Source: a virus. From it: DNA of 45,841 bases. Where the stretch lies: positions 1-45,841 of IMG/VR virus record IMGVR_UViG_3300047998_000075. One strand, written 5' to 3'. A program made the position numbers and the translations under genes. Shown here one piece after another: positions 8,542 through 16,762 of the stretch. The notes under the pieces are model-generated. The model had not been told where the DNA came from. It searched no databases and saw only the letters and a list, made by a program, of their open reading frames with translations. Each line of letters begins with the position of its first letter. Positions within the stretch are counted from its first letter, which is position 1.

Positions 8542-9411
8542 ATGAAAGATTTACAAGACGACTATCAAATGTCTAATGCAGAGGCAGTTGAACAGTTGAA
8601 AAAAGCACACGAGGTGAAGCAAGTAAGTGATTACAAGTTTCCAACCGAAGTTATCGATTTACCATCACGTGGTTTAATTTATCCACAAGATAATCCACTT
8701 TCAAGTGGTAAAGTCGAAATGAAGTATATGACTGCAAAAGAAGAAGATATACTTACAACACAATCTTATATCAAAGATGGGTCAGTACTTGACCGATTAT
8801 TCCAAGCACTAATTATATCAAATGGTGAAGGTAAGACTATAAAATATGTAGACTTAGTAACTGGTGATAAGAATGCAATTATGATTGCAGCAAGAGTATT
8901 AGGGTATGGTAAAGATTATGAGGTAGAAGTAGAAGACCCATATAGTGGTAATAAACAAAGTGAAACGATTGACCTTACTCAGTTTGAAAACAAAGAGTAT
9001 GATGGTAGTTCACAAATTGCACCTCATACTAATGAGTTTAGTTTCAAGTTACCACGTTCTGAAAGAGAAATTACCTTTATGGCAATGACTGAATCTAAAG
9101 AACGTAAGGTAAAACACGAATCTGATGCTGTAAACAAGGCAAATCGTAAAATGAAAGATACGACCTCACGAGAACTAACAACTCGATTAAAAACGATGAT
9201 ACTATCAGTAGATGGTGATTCAACTCCGAGTTATATAAACAACTTTGTTGATAATGAACTATTCGCAGTAGACTCAAAGGCCCTCAGAGCATACATCAAC
9301 AAAGTAATTCCTGATATAGATTTAACATGGGAATTTGTATCTGAGGAGACCGGGGAAGGGAGGGGGATGCAACTGCCGATGGACGTGACCTTTTTTTGGC
9401 CTTCCACTTAA
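8542..9411 (+). CDS. 26: Baseplate hub assembly protein, T4 gp26-like
   Basis: 289 residues. The diagnostic stretch is VIDLPSRGLIYPQDNPL near residues 37-53 followed by VEMKYMTAKEEDILTTQSYIKDGSVLDRLF and YVDLVTGDKNAIMIAARVLGYGKDYEVEVEDP, the 'LPSxGxxYP ... MTAxEEDxL ... LLxGDKNAIxIAxRxxxYG' pattern of gp26-type baseplate hub proteins. Family members often have a CxxC pair after the YEV strand; here it is replaced by DPYSGNK, so no zinc site. The protein ends FFWPST, the FFWP ending I associate with this family. The last 20 codons are unusually G-rich and the stop lies 11 bases past a T7 run; see the frameshift candidate at 9352-9411. Confidence 0.7.
   Translation: MKDLQDDYQMSNAEAVEQLKKAHEVKQVSDYKFPTEVIDLPSRGLIYPQDNPLSSGKVEMKYMTAKEEDILTTQSYIKDGSVLDRLFQALIISNGEGKTIKYVDLVTGDKNAIMIAARVLGYGKDYEVEVEDPYSGNKQSETIDLTQFENKEYDGSSQIAPHTNEFSFKLPRSEREITFMAMTESKERKVKHESDAVNKANRKMKDTTSRELTTRLKTMILSVDGDSTPSYINNFVDNELFAVDSKALRAYINKVIPDIDLTWEFVSEETGEGRGMQLPMDVTFFWPST
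9352..9411 (+). other. Candidate +1 (or -2) translational frameshift site
   Basis: The 3' end of the gp26-like gene reads GTG ACC TTT TTT TGG CCT TCC ACT TAA, with seven consecutive T at 9391-9397. A +1 (or -2) shift on this run would join the protein to the downstream frame (GLPLNYRQLLHSHIFDL...), which has no ATG or Shine-Dalgarno. About 25 bases upstream is a purine tract (GGGGAAGGGAGGGGG, 9352-9366) that could act as an internal Shine-Dalgarno. GGAAGG at 9354-9359 could pair with CCTTCC at 9400-9405 around the site. A homopolymer sequencing error is the plain alternative. Confidence 0.4.
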
Positions 9412-9421
9412 TTATCGACAA

Positions 9422-9607
9422 TTGCTCCATTCTCACATTTTTGACTTGATTTACCATGGAAATGGTGGGTTCACGTTTTCAGATGTTTACAATATGCCGA
9501 TTTGGACTCGTAAATTTTATATCAATAAGATTATAGAATTTAAACAAGAAGAAAAGAAAGCACATGACAAGGAAATGTCAAAAATGAAATCAAAAACAAG
9601 AAAATAG
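9422..9607 (+). CDS. Baseplate hub/chaperone small protein, T4 gp51-like (start uncertain)
   Basis: At most 61 residues from a TTG at 9422; the frame is open from 9389. The HSHIFDLIYHGNGGFTFSDV segment followed by YNMPIWTRKFYINKIIEFKQ has the look of the short protein that follows gp26-like genes in T4-like phages ('Y-N-[LM]-P-[VI]-x-x-R-x-[FW]-Y' then a charged helix), related to the hub assembly factor gp51. There is no ATG before the conserved part and no ribosome binding site before the TTG. It may therefore be made only as a frameshift extension of the upstream protein, or by translational coupling. The tail is lysine-rich. A terminator follows directly. Confidence 0.6.
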   Translation: MLHSHIFDLIYHGNGGFTFSDVYNMPIWTRKFYINKIIEFKQEEKKAHDKEMSKMKSKTRK

Positions 9608-9612
9608 TAAAG

Positions 9613-9635
9613 ACCCAACTTAAAGTTGGGTTTTT
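9613..9635 (+). terminator. Rho-independent terminator
   Basis: CCCAACT (9614-9620) pairs with AGTTGGG (9624-9630) over a three-base loop; A-T pairs extend it on both sides. TTTTT follows. It lies 6 bases after the stop of the gp51-like frame. Confidence 0.85.
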
Positions 9636-9638
9636 CTA

Positions 9639-9648
9639 TATTTATATG
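9639..9648 (+). promoter_or_regulatory. Late-promoter-like box TATTTATATG
   Basis: TATTTATATG lies immediately after a terminator and ends 20 bases before the ATG at 9669. It matches the other late boxes at nine of ten positions. Confidence 0.45.
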
Positions 9649-9668
9649 TACACTATATAGGATAATAT

Positions 9669-9878
9669 ATGAAAACCATAAAAGCATCTAAATTAAAAGA
9701 GGTCTTAACTTCAAAGGGAGTGAACGAGGGGTTTGTTGATAGATTACTAAAACGAGCTAAATTAGCAAAGTCAGCAGGTAAGCTAAAGGACTTAGACAAT
9801 AGACTCGATAAACTTGAAAAAGACGAAGACTATAAAAAATTAGTAAAAAAGTACGACTTAGAAGATTTTAAATTTTAA
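9669..9878 (+). CDS. Small basic helical protein, function unknown
   Basis: A 69-residue, lysine- and leucine-rich, wholly helical protein (KLKEVLTSKGVNEGFVDRLL, LDNRLDKLEKDEDYKKLVKK) with alternating charges and probable coiled-coil character at residues 35-62. I do not recognise a family. It has its own late-type box and precedes the tape measure gene by 22 bases, so it is likely co-expressed with it. Small helical proteins next to tape measure genes are often chaperones or head-proximal minor components, but nothing in this sequence settles that. Confidence 0.65.
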   Translation: MKTIKASKLKEVLTSKGVNEGFVDRLLKRAKLAKSAGKLKDLDNRLDKLEKDEDYKKLVKKYDLEDFKF

Positions 9879-9900
9879 TATCTAAAGGCGGGTTTTAGTA

Positions 9901-12138
9901 ATGGCAGACGATTCAACCAGAAAACAAATTAAAGCAGATAATGAGTTCAACGTAAAGTTGGCTCAACAAGAACTTGCGATTCAGAGAGACTTAACAAAAA
10001 TTTTAAATGATAAGGCCGGTCTTGGTAAAAATCAAAAAGCCATATCAGATGCAGTATTAAAAACGTTAGAAGGTCAAGAAAATATTGAGGGTAAACTAGC
10101 CACCATTGCAGAAGAAAAGCAAAAAATCTTAGAAAAGCAAGCCAAGACAGGCAAAACTGTAGACAAAAACCTACTCGAACAATTCGATAAAGCTGAAGAA
10201 ATACTAAGAGTTGGAAAAGAACGTCGTGATGTAGCACAAAAATACGAAGACATACTTAAAGGCCAAAATGATAAATTAAAAGAATCATTAGGATACTCAT
10301 CAGAACTTGCAGACTTATTTATGGCCGGTGGTGTAATGGCCCTTGGTGCAAAGGCATTTACCGAGGGTATAGAGAAAACTAAACAGGCCTTTACCGAAAC
10401 ATATACTCAATCATTAGAATTATATAAAACATTAGGTCTTTCGGCCGGTGAAGCTGCTTCTTTATCATCAAGTATTCAAGGTGCTTCATTCTTGAGTTTA
10501 ACAGTAAGTGCAGAAGATGCCGCATCGGCAGCAACTGCAATGAGTGATGCATTTGGTACTACTCAACACATAAATTCAGAAACATTAAAAGATGTAGCAG
10601 AATTATCTAACCTATTAGGTGATGGTGCAGGTGCTGTTAAAATGCAAGAAACATTTGAACAGGCTGGTGTTGATGCAAGTAATATGACATCTGAAATAAA
10701 GGATATCGCAGCAGGTGTTGGTGTCAACGCATCCGCAGTTCTAAAAGAAATGGCAAGTCAACAAAACAAAATGTTGGGAATGTCTAAAGAAGAAATAAAA
10801 GTATTAGCACAAAAATCAGCAGAACTTGTTAAACAAGGTTTGTCTATGGATAAACTTAATGGTGTAGCTGATAATATGTTAGATATTGAAGGTAGTTTAG
10901 CTGCAGAAGCAAAAGCACGTGCATTCGGATTGGGTGATATGTTACCTGACCAAAATGCTTTGAGAGATGCGGCCGCAGAAATGCAATTTGGTGATGCTAC
11001 TAAGGGTGCTGAAATGATGGCATCCGTTATAAAAGATGCTGGATTAACTGCAGCTGAGTTTGGTGCACAAGGTACTAAACAACAAGCTATGTTAGCCAAA
11101 ACATATGGTATGTCAGCGGATGAGTTGGGTAATATGTTACAAACCCAAGAAAAGAATGCTGAACTTCAATCAAAATTCGGTACGAAGGGTGCTGAAGTTT
11201 TTGGTATGATTAAAGGTGGTGCAGTATCGGCCGGTAAGGGTTTATTTGAAATGGGTAAACAATTGGCCTCAATGGTTATCCAATATGGTATCATGAACAA
11301 AATGCAAGGTAAGTCATTCATGCCCGGTATGGGTAAGGGTGGTGGAAACGGCATCGGTGGTAAAATAAAAGGATTCTTAGGCGGCGGGGGTGGTGATAAA
11401 TCCCCATCTATGCCAGAGGGTGGTGGTAAAGGTATGAGTGGTATGACCAAAGCCATATCAGGTATTGATGCTAAAAAACTACTTGCCGGTGGTGCTGCAC
11501 TTGTACTCGTAGCCGCATCCGTATTTGTATTCGCAAAAGCAGTCCAAGAATTTATGACAGTTGAGTGGAAGGCAATTGGTATGGCAGTAGTATCTATGTT
11601 AGCACTTGTAGGAGCACTTGCCCTTGTAGGTGCTATTATGATGAGTGGTGTAGGTGCGGTAGCAATACTTGCCGGTGCAGCAGCAATGTTGGTAATCGCA
11701 GCTGCATTATATGTATTGGGTAAAGCTATTCAAGAAATCGCAATCGGATTTGGTATGATGGGTGAGTTAACAACACAACTTACCGCACTTGTAATGATAG
11801 CACCGGGCTTAATCGCTCTCGCAGGTGTATTCGCTATATTAGGTGCATCTATGATTCCATTAGCAATGGGACTCGCATTGATTACACCATTTATAGGTAC
11901 ATTAGCAGTATTAGGTTTAATGTTACCACTAATCACGGGAGCTCTTGGAATGGGTGGTGACTCTAATTCAAGTGGTGGTGCAAGTGGTGGTGGTGGAGAC
12001 CCATTATTAGAAGAAATAAAAGGATTACGTTCCGATATACAATCACAACCAATTCAGATTGTTATGGACGATAAAGTTATATCACAAATGAACAAACGTA
12101 ATGTTGCCGCACAATCATTTAGAGATGGATATAAATAA
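9901..12138 (+). CDS. 29: Tail tape measure protein (T4 gp29 role)
   Basis: 745 residues with tape-measure architecture. Residues 1-130 are charged coiled coil (AQQELAIQRDLTKIL, IAEEKQKILEKQAKTG). Residues about 130-460 are alanine-rich helices with many short repeats. A glycine-rich linker spans about 476-515 (KGGGNGIGG, GGGGGDKSP). Residues about 527-690 are long hydrophobic, Ala/Gly/Leu-rich segments (LLAGGAALVLVAASVFVF, MLALVGALALVGAIMM), the membrane-active region typical of tape measures. The C terminus is polar. The Shine-Dalgarno (AAAGGCGGG) is modest. It sits just after hub chaperone genes and before baseplate genes, as gp29 does in T4 (about 590 residues); the extra length suggests a somewhat longer tail if length scales. 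Confidence 0.8.
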   Translation: MADDSTRKQIKADNEFNVKLAQQELAIQRDLTKILNDKAGLGKNQKAISDAVLKTLEGQENIEGKLATIAEEKQKILEKQAKTGKTVDKNLLEQFDKAEEILRVGKERRDVAQKYEDILKGQNDKLKESLGYSSELADLFMAGGVMALGAKAFTEGIEKTKQAFTETYTQSLELYKTLGLSAGEAASLSSSIQGASFLSLTVSAEDAASAATAMSDAFGTTQHINSETLKDVAELSNLLGDGAGAVKMQETFEQAGVDASNMTSEIKDIAAGVGVNASAVLKEMASQQNKMLGMSKEEIKVLAQKSAELVKQGLSMDKLNGVADNMLDIEGSLAAEAKARAFGLGDMLPDQNALRDAAAEMQFGDATKGAEMMASVIKDAGLTAAEFGAQGTKQQAMLAKTYGMSADELGNMLQTQEKNAELQSKFGTKGAEVFGMIKGGAVSAGKGLFEMGKQLASMVIQYGIMNKMQGKSFMPGMGKGGGNGIGGKIKGFLGGGGGDKSPSMPEGGGKGMSGMTKAISGIDAKKLLAGGAALVLVAASVFVFAKAVQEFMTVEWKAIGMAVVSMLALVGALALVGAIMMSGVGAVAILAGAAAMLVIAAALYVLGKAIQEIAIGFGMMGELTTQLTALVMIAPGLIALAGVFAILGASMIPLAMGLALITPFIGTLAVLGLMLPLITGALGMGGDSNSSGGASGGGGDPLLEEIKGLRSDIQSQPIQIVMDDKVISQMNKRNVAAQSFRDGYK

Positions 12139-12148
12139 GGATAATTAG

Positions 12149-14740
12149 ATGGCATTAAAAGATTTAAAATCTGACTTATCAAAGTTTAGAAGACCCATAG
12201 AGAAACCACTTTCTGATAAGAAGAGAGTGGACGTTCCTAAGTCTACTAATCAGACTCCCCTATCTCAATTTGTAGATAACGCACCTAATGCTCCCAAATC
12301 AAATACAACGACACCTAAACAAGGTGTAACTCCATCCAAGTTTGATAACTCATCAAAACACTTAGGAGAGGTCACACCATCCAAGTTTGATAACTCATCA
12401 AACTATTTGGGAGAAACGACTCCATCTAAAATGTCTTTGGAAGAACGATTCTTAGGACAAGCTGAAACAACCGAAGTAAATCAAGGCGATAAATTTAAAG
12501 GTGAAACCAAAACAACAAATATTACTCAAGGAGATAGATTTAAGGGTCAAACGACTCCTCAAGACTACTCCAGTGAGGAAAAGTTCAAAGGTGAAACCAC
12601 AACAACGGAATTCAGATTCACTCAACAATTCTTAGGTGAGACTACTCCAACTGAATTTAGCTTAACTGAACGATTCTTAGGTGAAACTACTCCTAATGTA
12701 TTTGGATTCTCAGAAAAATTCTTAGGTGAAACAACTCCTACCGACTTTAACTCGGAAGAACAATTCTTGGGTGAGACTACGCCAGTTGATTTTAATTTAA
12801 GTGAGAAATTCTTAGGTGAAACAACTCCTAATGGATTTACGTTTACCCCAAATTTTGACAATCAGGCTAAAGACCCTAAATTTGTAGACTTTATTACTAA
12901 CGATGATGCACGTGGATTTTCTCCATTCCAACAACCAAAGAACAATTCCACATTTACAGGTGTAGACCCTTCACAAACTCAGTTCGAAGGAGCAACTCCA
13001 ATTAGTGGTCAGTTCATTACTAACCAATATGGTGTAAATCTTCAAAACGATGGTGGGTTGGGTACTTCTTATACCAATAGTGTCTTAAAAACCACATACA
13101 ATAAGTTTAACCTAAAAGAAGATTCATATAACACGTCTATATTCAAACAACCATTTATACTAAGTGGTATACAACGAGAAAAAGGTGAACCGCAAACTCT
13201 TGGGTTTGGGTCATTCTCATTTATTAGAGGTGGTGCCGTAACATCAACCGCAAGAGCTGCAATTGATGTAGTAAGAATGGGGCAATTCCTATTAACACCC
13301 CGTGGTATTACATGGATTGCTAAACAAGTTGGAATGCAACGAAGTCAGAAGTATGGTAAGATATTTACTCCTGGTAATATGTTAGCAAGTTTGGGTGGCC
13401 AACACTTAGGATTAAAGTTTGACCGACCCGACTTAATTCCAATAGGTAAGCAGGGTTGGAAATATAATCCAAACTCTTCTATTAACGTAAGCCCATTACG
13501 TACGATATATAATATTTTTAAACTAAGAACCGGTAATGATGTATTACCACTTAACGAAGACCTTAAAGGTGGATTTGACTCAATTTATGGGATTGGTACG
13601 ACCAGAACCAGACGATTCGTTAATACATTTGATAATAGTGGTACACGATATGGTAATACAACCGCATATATCGGATTGGAGAATCGATTCTCAATAGGAC
13701 CGACTTCACCATATGCCAGAAATAAAAAAGATAATCCGGTTCTTTTTGCTAAAAAACGTTATGAATTACAAATAAATGATAGTCTTAGAGCAAATGATGA
13801 TGGTACTAAAACCACATTGGCTAAACAAACCCAAAAAGCATCACAAATACCAATTGATAAAGTATTTAAAGAACGTGGTTTGTATGAATCTGAAGGTAAG
13901 ACTGCCGGCTTTGGTAATGATATAAAAGATTACGAATCAATATCATATGGTACGATAGCTAAAATAGCAAATGGTGACAACCCATCAGACTACAATGGTG
14001 ACTTTAGAGGGGTAAAAACTCAAAAATACAATAACAACGTAAATCCTGATGGTTCAACCGATTATACTGATTACAATCTTGAAAAGACATATGGGATTCC
14101 ATCTACATATAAAACTAATCTAGAGAGAAATGCAATTGGAAATACAGTAGCTAAAATTGATAGTGTCTATGAAGAAGTTTTTAACGAAACACTAAAAAAC
14201 GACTTAGTACATTTATTCTTTGCATATGATACTGAATCAGGTACACAAGACAATTCAAAAATTATTCAGTTCCGTTCTACAATTAGTGGTGTAACTGAAA
14301 CATTCTCTCCATCATGGAATGGTATAAAATATCCAGGCCGTGCTGATAAGGCATATATGTATTCTGAATTTGAAAGAACTCTATCGTTTAATTTTAAAGC
14401 ATACGCATCATCACGAAATGAAATGAAAAATATGTGGAAAAAACTATCAGAGTTATCAAAATTAACAATGCCAACGTATGGTTCTGCATATTCAGGTCAC
14501 ATTTGTTATTTTAGATTAGGTCAAATTTGGGGTAATGGTAAAAAAGGTGTTCCATCCTTAATCACATCATTGTCTTATACAATTCCAGACGATTTATCTT
14601 GGGACATAAATCATGATGGTAAATTAGCAGAATTACCAATTGGGGCAGATGTTAGTATTGGTTTAACTCTTCTTCCAGACACTATTTATGATAGTAGTAA
14701 GAATCATTATTCATTCTATGATACAAAGGCAATTACATAA
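12149..14740 (+). CDS. Baseplate/tail protein with 15-residue repeats; possible tube-initiator domain
   Basis: 863 residues in three parts. Residues 1-58 are basic and disordered. Residues about 59-237 are roughly twelve copies of a 15-residue unit with consensus LGETTPxxFxxxExF (for example LGETTPTEFSLTERF, LGETTPVDFNLSEKF); the first copies read VTPSKFDNSSKH and some middle copies have KGET or KGQT. The C-terminal part, about 670-863, contains IIQFRSTISGVTETFSPSW, a FERTLSFNFKAYASSRNEM strand-helix and YSGHICYFRLGQIW, which resembles tube-like domains of baseplate cap/initiator proteins (T4 gp48/gp54 position). It follows the tape measure gene by 10 bases with an AAGGATAA ribosome site and overlaps the next start by one base. 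The exact T4 counterpart is uncertain. Confidence 0.5.
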   Translation: MALKDLKSDLSKFRRPIEKPLSDKKRVDVPKSTNQTPLSQFVDNAPNAPKSNTTTPKQGVTPSKFDNSSKHLGEVTPSKFDNSSNYLGETTPSKMSLEERFLGQAETTEVNQGDKFKGETKTTNITQGDRFKGQTTPQDYSSEEKFKGETTTTEFRFTQQFLGETTPTEFSLTERFLGETTPNVFGFSEKFLGETTPTDFNSEEQFLGETTPVDFNLSEKFLGETTPNGFTFTPNFDNQAKDPKFVDFITNDDARGFSPFQQPKNNSTFTGVDPSQTQFEGATPISGQFITNQYGVNLQNDGGLGTSYTNSVLKTTYNKFNLKEDSYNTSIFKQPFILSGIQREKGEPQTLGFGSFSFIRGGAVTSTARAAIDVVRMGQFLLTPRGITWIAKQVGMQRSQKYGKIFTPGNMLASLGGQHLGLKFDRPDLIPIGKQGWKYNPNSSINVSPLRTIYNIFKLRTGNDVLPLNEDLKGGFDSIYGIGTTRTRRFVNTFDNSGTRYGNTTAYIGLENRFSIGPTSPYARNKKDNPVLFAKKRYELQINDSLRANDDGTKTTLAKQTQKASQIPIDKVFKERGLYESEGKTAGFGNDIKDYESISYGTIAKIANGDNPSDYNGDFRGVKTQKYNNNVNPDGSTDYTDYNLEKTYGIPSTYKTNLERNAIGNTVAKIDSVYEEVFNETLKNDLVHLFFAYDTESGTQDNSKIIQFRSTISGVTETFSPSWNGIKYPGRADKAYMYSEFERTLSFNFKAYASSRNEMKNMWKKLSELSKLTMPTYGSAYSGHICYFRLGQIWGNGKKGVPSLITSLSYTIPDDLSWDINHDGKLAELPIGADVSIGLTLLPDTIYDSSKNHYSFYDTKAIT
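12323..12861 (+). repeat. In-frame 45-bp coding repeats (LGETTP units)
   Basis: About twelve tandem units of 45 bases inside the baseplate gene, each encoding a 15-residue variant of LGETTPxxFxxxExF. The DNA keeps the core TTAGGTGAAACTACTCC with synonymous changes, so units have diverged at wobble positions while the protein motif is held. Confidence 0.9.
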
Positions 14741-15045
14741 TGAATAGATACAACGACATAGAAATCCAAAAAGACAAAAAAGGTCGTAGGTTTAGAAAAA
14801 CTATTCTATTACCTATTATAGAACCATCCGAAAATGACACCTATATAGTAGGTATGGTTGGTGATAGGTTGGATAATCTTGCATTTAAATATTATCAAGA
14901 CTCTTCATTATGGTGGATTATTGCTAGAGCCAACGGATTGGGTAATGGTGATTTTACAGTACCAATTGGTAAACAAATTAGAATACCATTCGATAAGTTT
15001 GGTATAATAGATGAATACAACATATTAAATGACATAGAGATTTAG
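14740..15045 (+). CDS. LysM-like baseplate protein (T4 gp53 / P2 gpX type)
   Basis: 101 residues. Residues about 30-90 match a LysM-type module of contractile tails: DRLDNLAFKYYQDSSLWWIIARANGL, then a strand ending IGKQIRIP. The pattern of an xDxLDxLAxxxYxDxxLWWxIAxAN helix followed by GxxIxIP is shared by T4 gp53 and by phage P2 gpX, which join wedge or hub parts of the baseplate. T4 gp53 is longer (196), so this resembles the compact form. The ATG overlaps the stop of the preceding baseplate gene by one base and the hub gene follows after two bases, indicating translational coupling. Confidence 0.75.
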   Translation: MNRYNDIEIQKDKKGRRFRKTILLPIIEPSENDTYIVGMVGDRLDNLAFKYYQDSSLWWIIARANGLGNGDFTVPIGKQIRIPFDKFGIIDEYNILNDIEI

Positions 15046-15047
15046 TT

Positions 15048-16760
15048 ATGAGTTCATTTTTAGATAGTGGTAATTTACCATCACCACCAAGTCCATTTAA
15101 GAATAGGCAAACTGCATACAAACGTAGAGCATATGGCTCTGTTAGTTGTGTTGGTAATGACCAATATAGTTGTGGTGGTGGTTCAACTTTATCATTTAAT
15201 CCAACATCAGATGGTAAAAAATATGCATCAGGTGGTGCATTACAATCCCGTGGAAGTGGTAGATATACCCCAAACGCACATTTAACATCAATTACAACAA
15301 AAAATCAAGGTAGTGGTGATATTTCTGACAGCGCATTATGGCAAGTTGAGTTTCAGTACACTTGTTATAGTACATCACAACTAAACGACTTGGCATCATC
15401 CTTCATGATACCTGGTAATCTTATAAACGTCACAATTGGATATGACCCTGGTGATAAATTTACAATATCTAATGCTAGACTCCATAACTTTAGTTGGAAT
15501 TATAATGCAGATAACGCAACGTATTCGGTAACTGGGAAGTGTTTGGGTGCCGCGGGTAATGGTGTATTAGCTGGAATTACTGTTAAATCATCTGATACTC
15601 CGGCAGTAGGTAAGGATGATGGTGATGATGAAGTAAAGGGGTTTTCTGTAATTTCTAAATTAAATTTAGAAATAGAAGAAGCAATGGGATTAACAACAAA
15701 AGATGGTAAGGTAACCGGCGCATCTATACCGAATACCGATGGTAGGGCCGCTTCAAAGGGTGATTATGGTGTAGCTAAATTACAAAAACAGGCTGGATTC
15801 TTTTCCAAAGTATTTTCAGGTGGGTCGGCTGATGATATAATAATACCGATGGTAAAGATGGGTAGAGTTTTATCATTTTTCAATGAACTAATATCAAGAA
15901 ATTTAGTATACAACGATGTAAAATATAAACAACTACCGTTATTAGTATCAGCAGACCCTCAAGAATTTTGCCTACCAGGAGCCCAAGGAAATTATGGTGA
16001 AAGAAATGATATGTCTGGACTTACTGGCACATTTGGGTCATTAAGTGATGTATGGGTAAGTATTCCTAAATTAACTGAGATAGAAGAAAGTGTCTTGTCT
16101 TCTACAAAGCAAGATAATAAACAATATACCGTACCATCATTCTTAAACAAACTATTTGCAGACCTTAGTGGGTGTACTGGTGGAGCTATTGATTGTTTTG
16201 TTAGTGAAAAAAATGGTAATTTAGTAGTGGTAAATCGTAAAGATATAAAAGTAAGCGGTGGGACAACTATTTCATTGTATAGTAAAGATTCGCCTGTAAA
16301 AAGTGTTAATATGGCATCTAACTTAGATTCGGAAATGGCCGCTATGGCATTTGCTGGTGTAAATGGTACGTATACAAAAGAAATAATGGACTCATTATTT
16401 CCAGGATGTACTCCAAAGAAAGAGATAACCAAAGAAGCCGCAACACCTGGCGAAGATGTTACTTCAAAGAAAAATGATATGGGTAAAAACTACAATCCCG
16501 AAGTAGTTTCAGATTTTAAGTCGAAATTGAAAGCATATGTTAATAAAGATATAAAGGGTGTGTCGATGAGATATAACATAGATTTGTCATTAACATTGGA
16601 TGGGTTCGCAGGGGTTCAGTTTTATCAAAAATTCAATATAAGTCCTAAACCAAGTGCCGTGGTGGGTGGTAAGTCTACATTCGTGGTGGGTGAGATAGAA
16701 CATTCTTGCGATGGTGAGGTATGGGATACTACTATTGTTGGATATATGATGGTTGGTTAA
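15048..16760 (+). CDS. Baseplate hub protein (T4 gp27 / VgrG-N-like)
   Basis: 570 residues. The N-terminal part has ALWQVEFQYTCYSTSQLNDLASSFMIPGNLINVTIGYDP near residues 98-137: 'strand - variable - PGxxxxxxxGY', as in hub proteins that form the gp27/VgrG trimer. The C terminus ends VGEIEHSCDGEVWDTTIVGYM, like the closing strand of hub proteins (IxHxxxxxxWxTxxxG). The middle (about 170-260) is charged and low in predicted structure; several cysteines occur (CVGNDQYSCGG, LSGCTGGAIDC). It is placed after the LysM gene, in keeping with a gpX-gpD-like order. No lysozyme domain is fused. An alternative is a hub-associated protein, with gp27 elsewhere. Confidence 0.6.
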   Translation: MSSFLDSGNLPSPPSPFKNRQTAYKRRAYGSVSCVGNDQYSCGGGSTLSFNPTSDGKKYASGGALQSRGSGRYTPNAHLTSITTKNQGSGDISDSALWQVEFQYTCYSTSQLNDLASSFMIPGNLINVTIGYDPGDKFTISNARLHNFSWNYNADNATYSVTGKCLGAAGNGVLAGITVKSSDTPAVGKDDGDDEVKGFSVISKLNLEIEEAMGLTTKDGKVTGASIPNTDGRAASKGDYGVAKLQKQAGFFSKVFSGGSADDIIIPMVKMGRVLSFFNELISRNLVYNDVKYKQLPLLVSADPQEFCLPGAQGNYGERNDMSGLTGTFGSLSDVWVSIPKLTEIEESVLSSTKQDNKQYTVPSFLNKLFADLSGCTGGAIDCFVSEKNGNLVVVNRKDIKVSGGTTISLYSKDSPVKSVNMASNLDSEMAAMAFAGVNGTYTKEIMDSLFPGCTPKKEITKEAATPGEDVTSKKNDMGKNYNPEVVSDFKSKLKAYVNKDIKGVSMRYNIDLSLTLDGFAGVQFYQKFNISPKPSAVVGGKSTFVVGEIEHSCDGEVWDTTIVGYMMVG

Positions 16761-16762
16761 TA

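Noticed and set aside
9947-12861. Minus-strand open frames within the tape measure and repeat gene
   Set aside because: They mirror biased codons of the repeated or low-complexity coding strand, have no ribosome sites, and show no protein-like motifs. All strongly supported genes are on the + strand.
12323-12861. CRISPR-like array (regular repeats)
   Set aside because: The units are 45 bases, in frame, diverge at third positions and encode a protein motif without unique spacers.
15067-15285. 72-residue frame inside the hub gene
   Set aside because: Low-complexity His/Val-rich product from reading Gly/Ser/Thr codons in another frame.
16721-16762. Upstream ATG start for the 16763 gene
   Set aside because: The extra 14 residues lie entirely within the end of the hub gene; the ATG at 16763 gives a normal 2-base junction.
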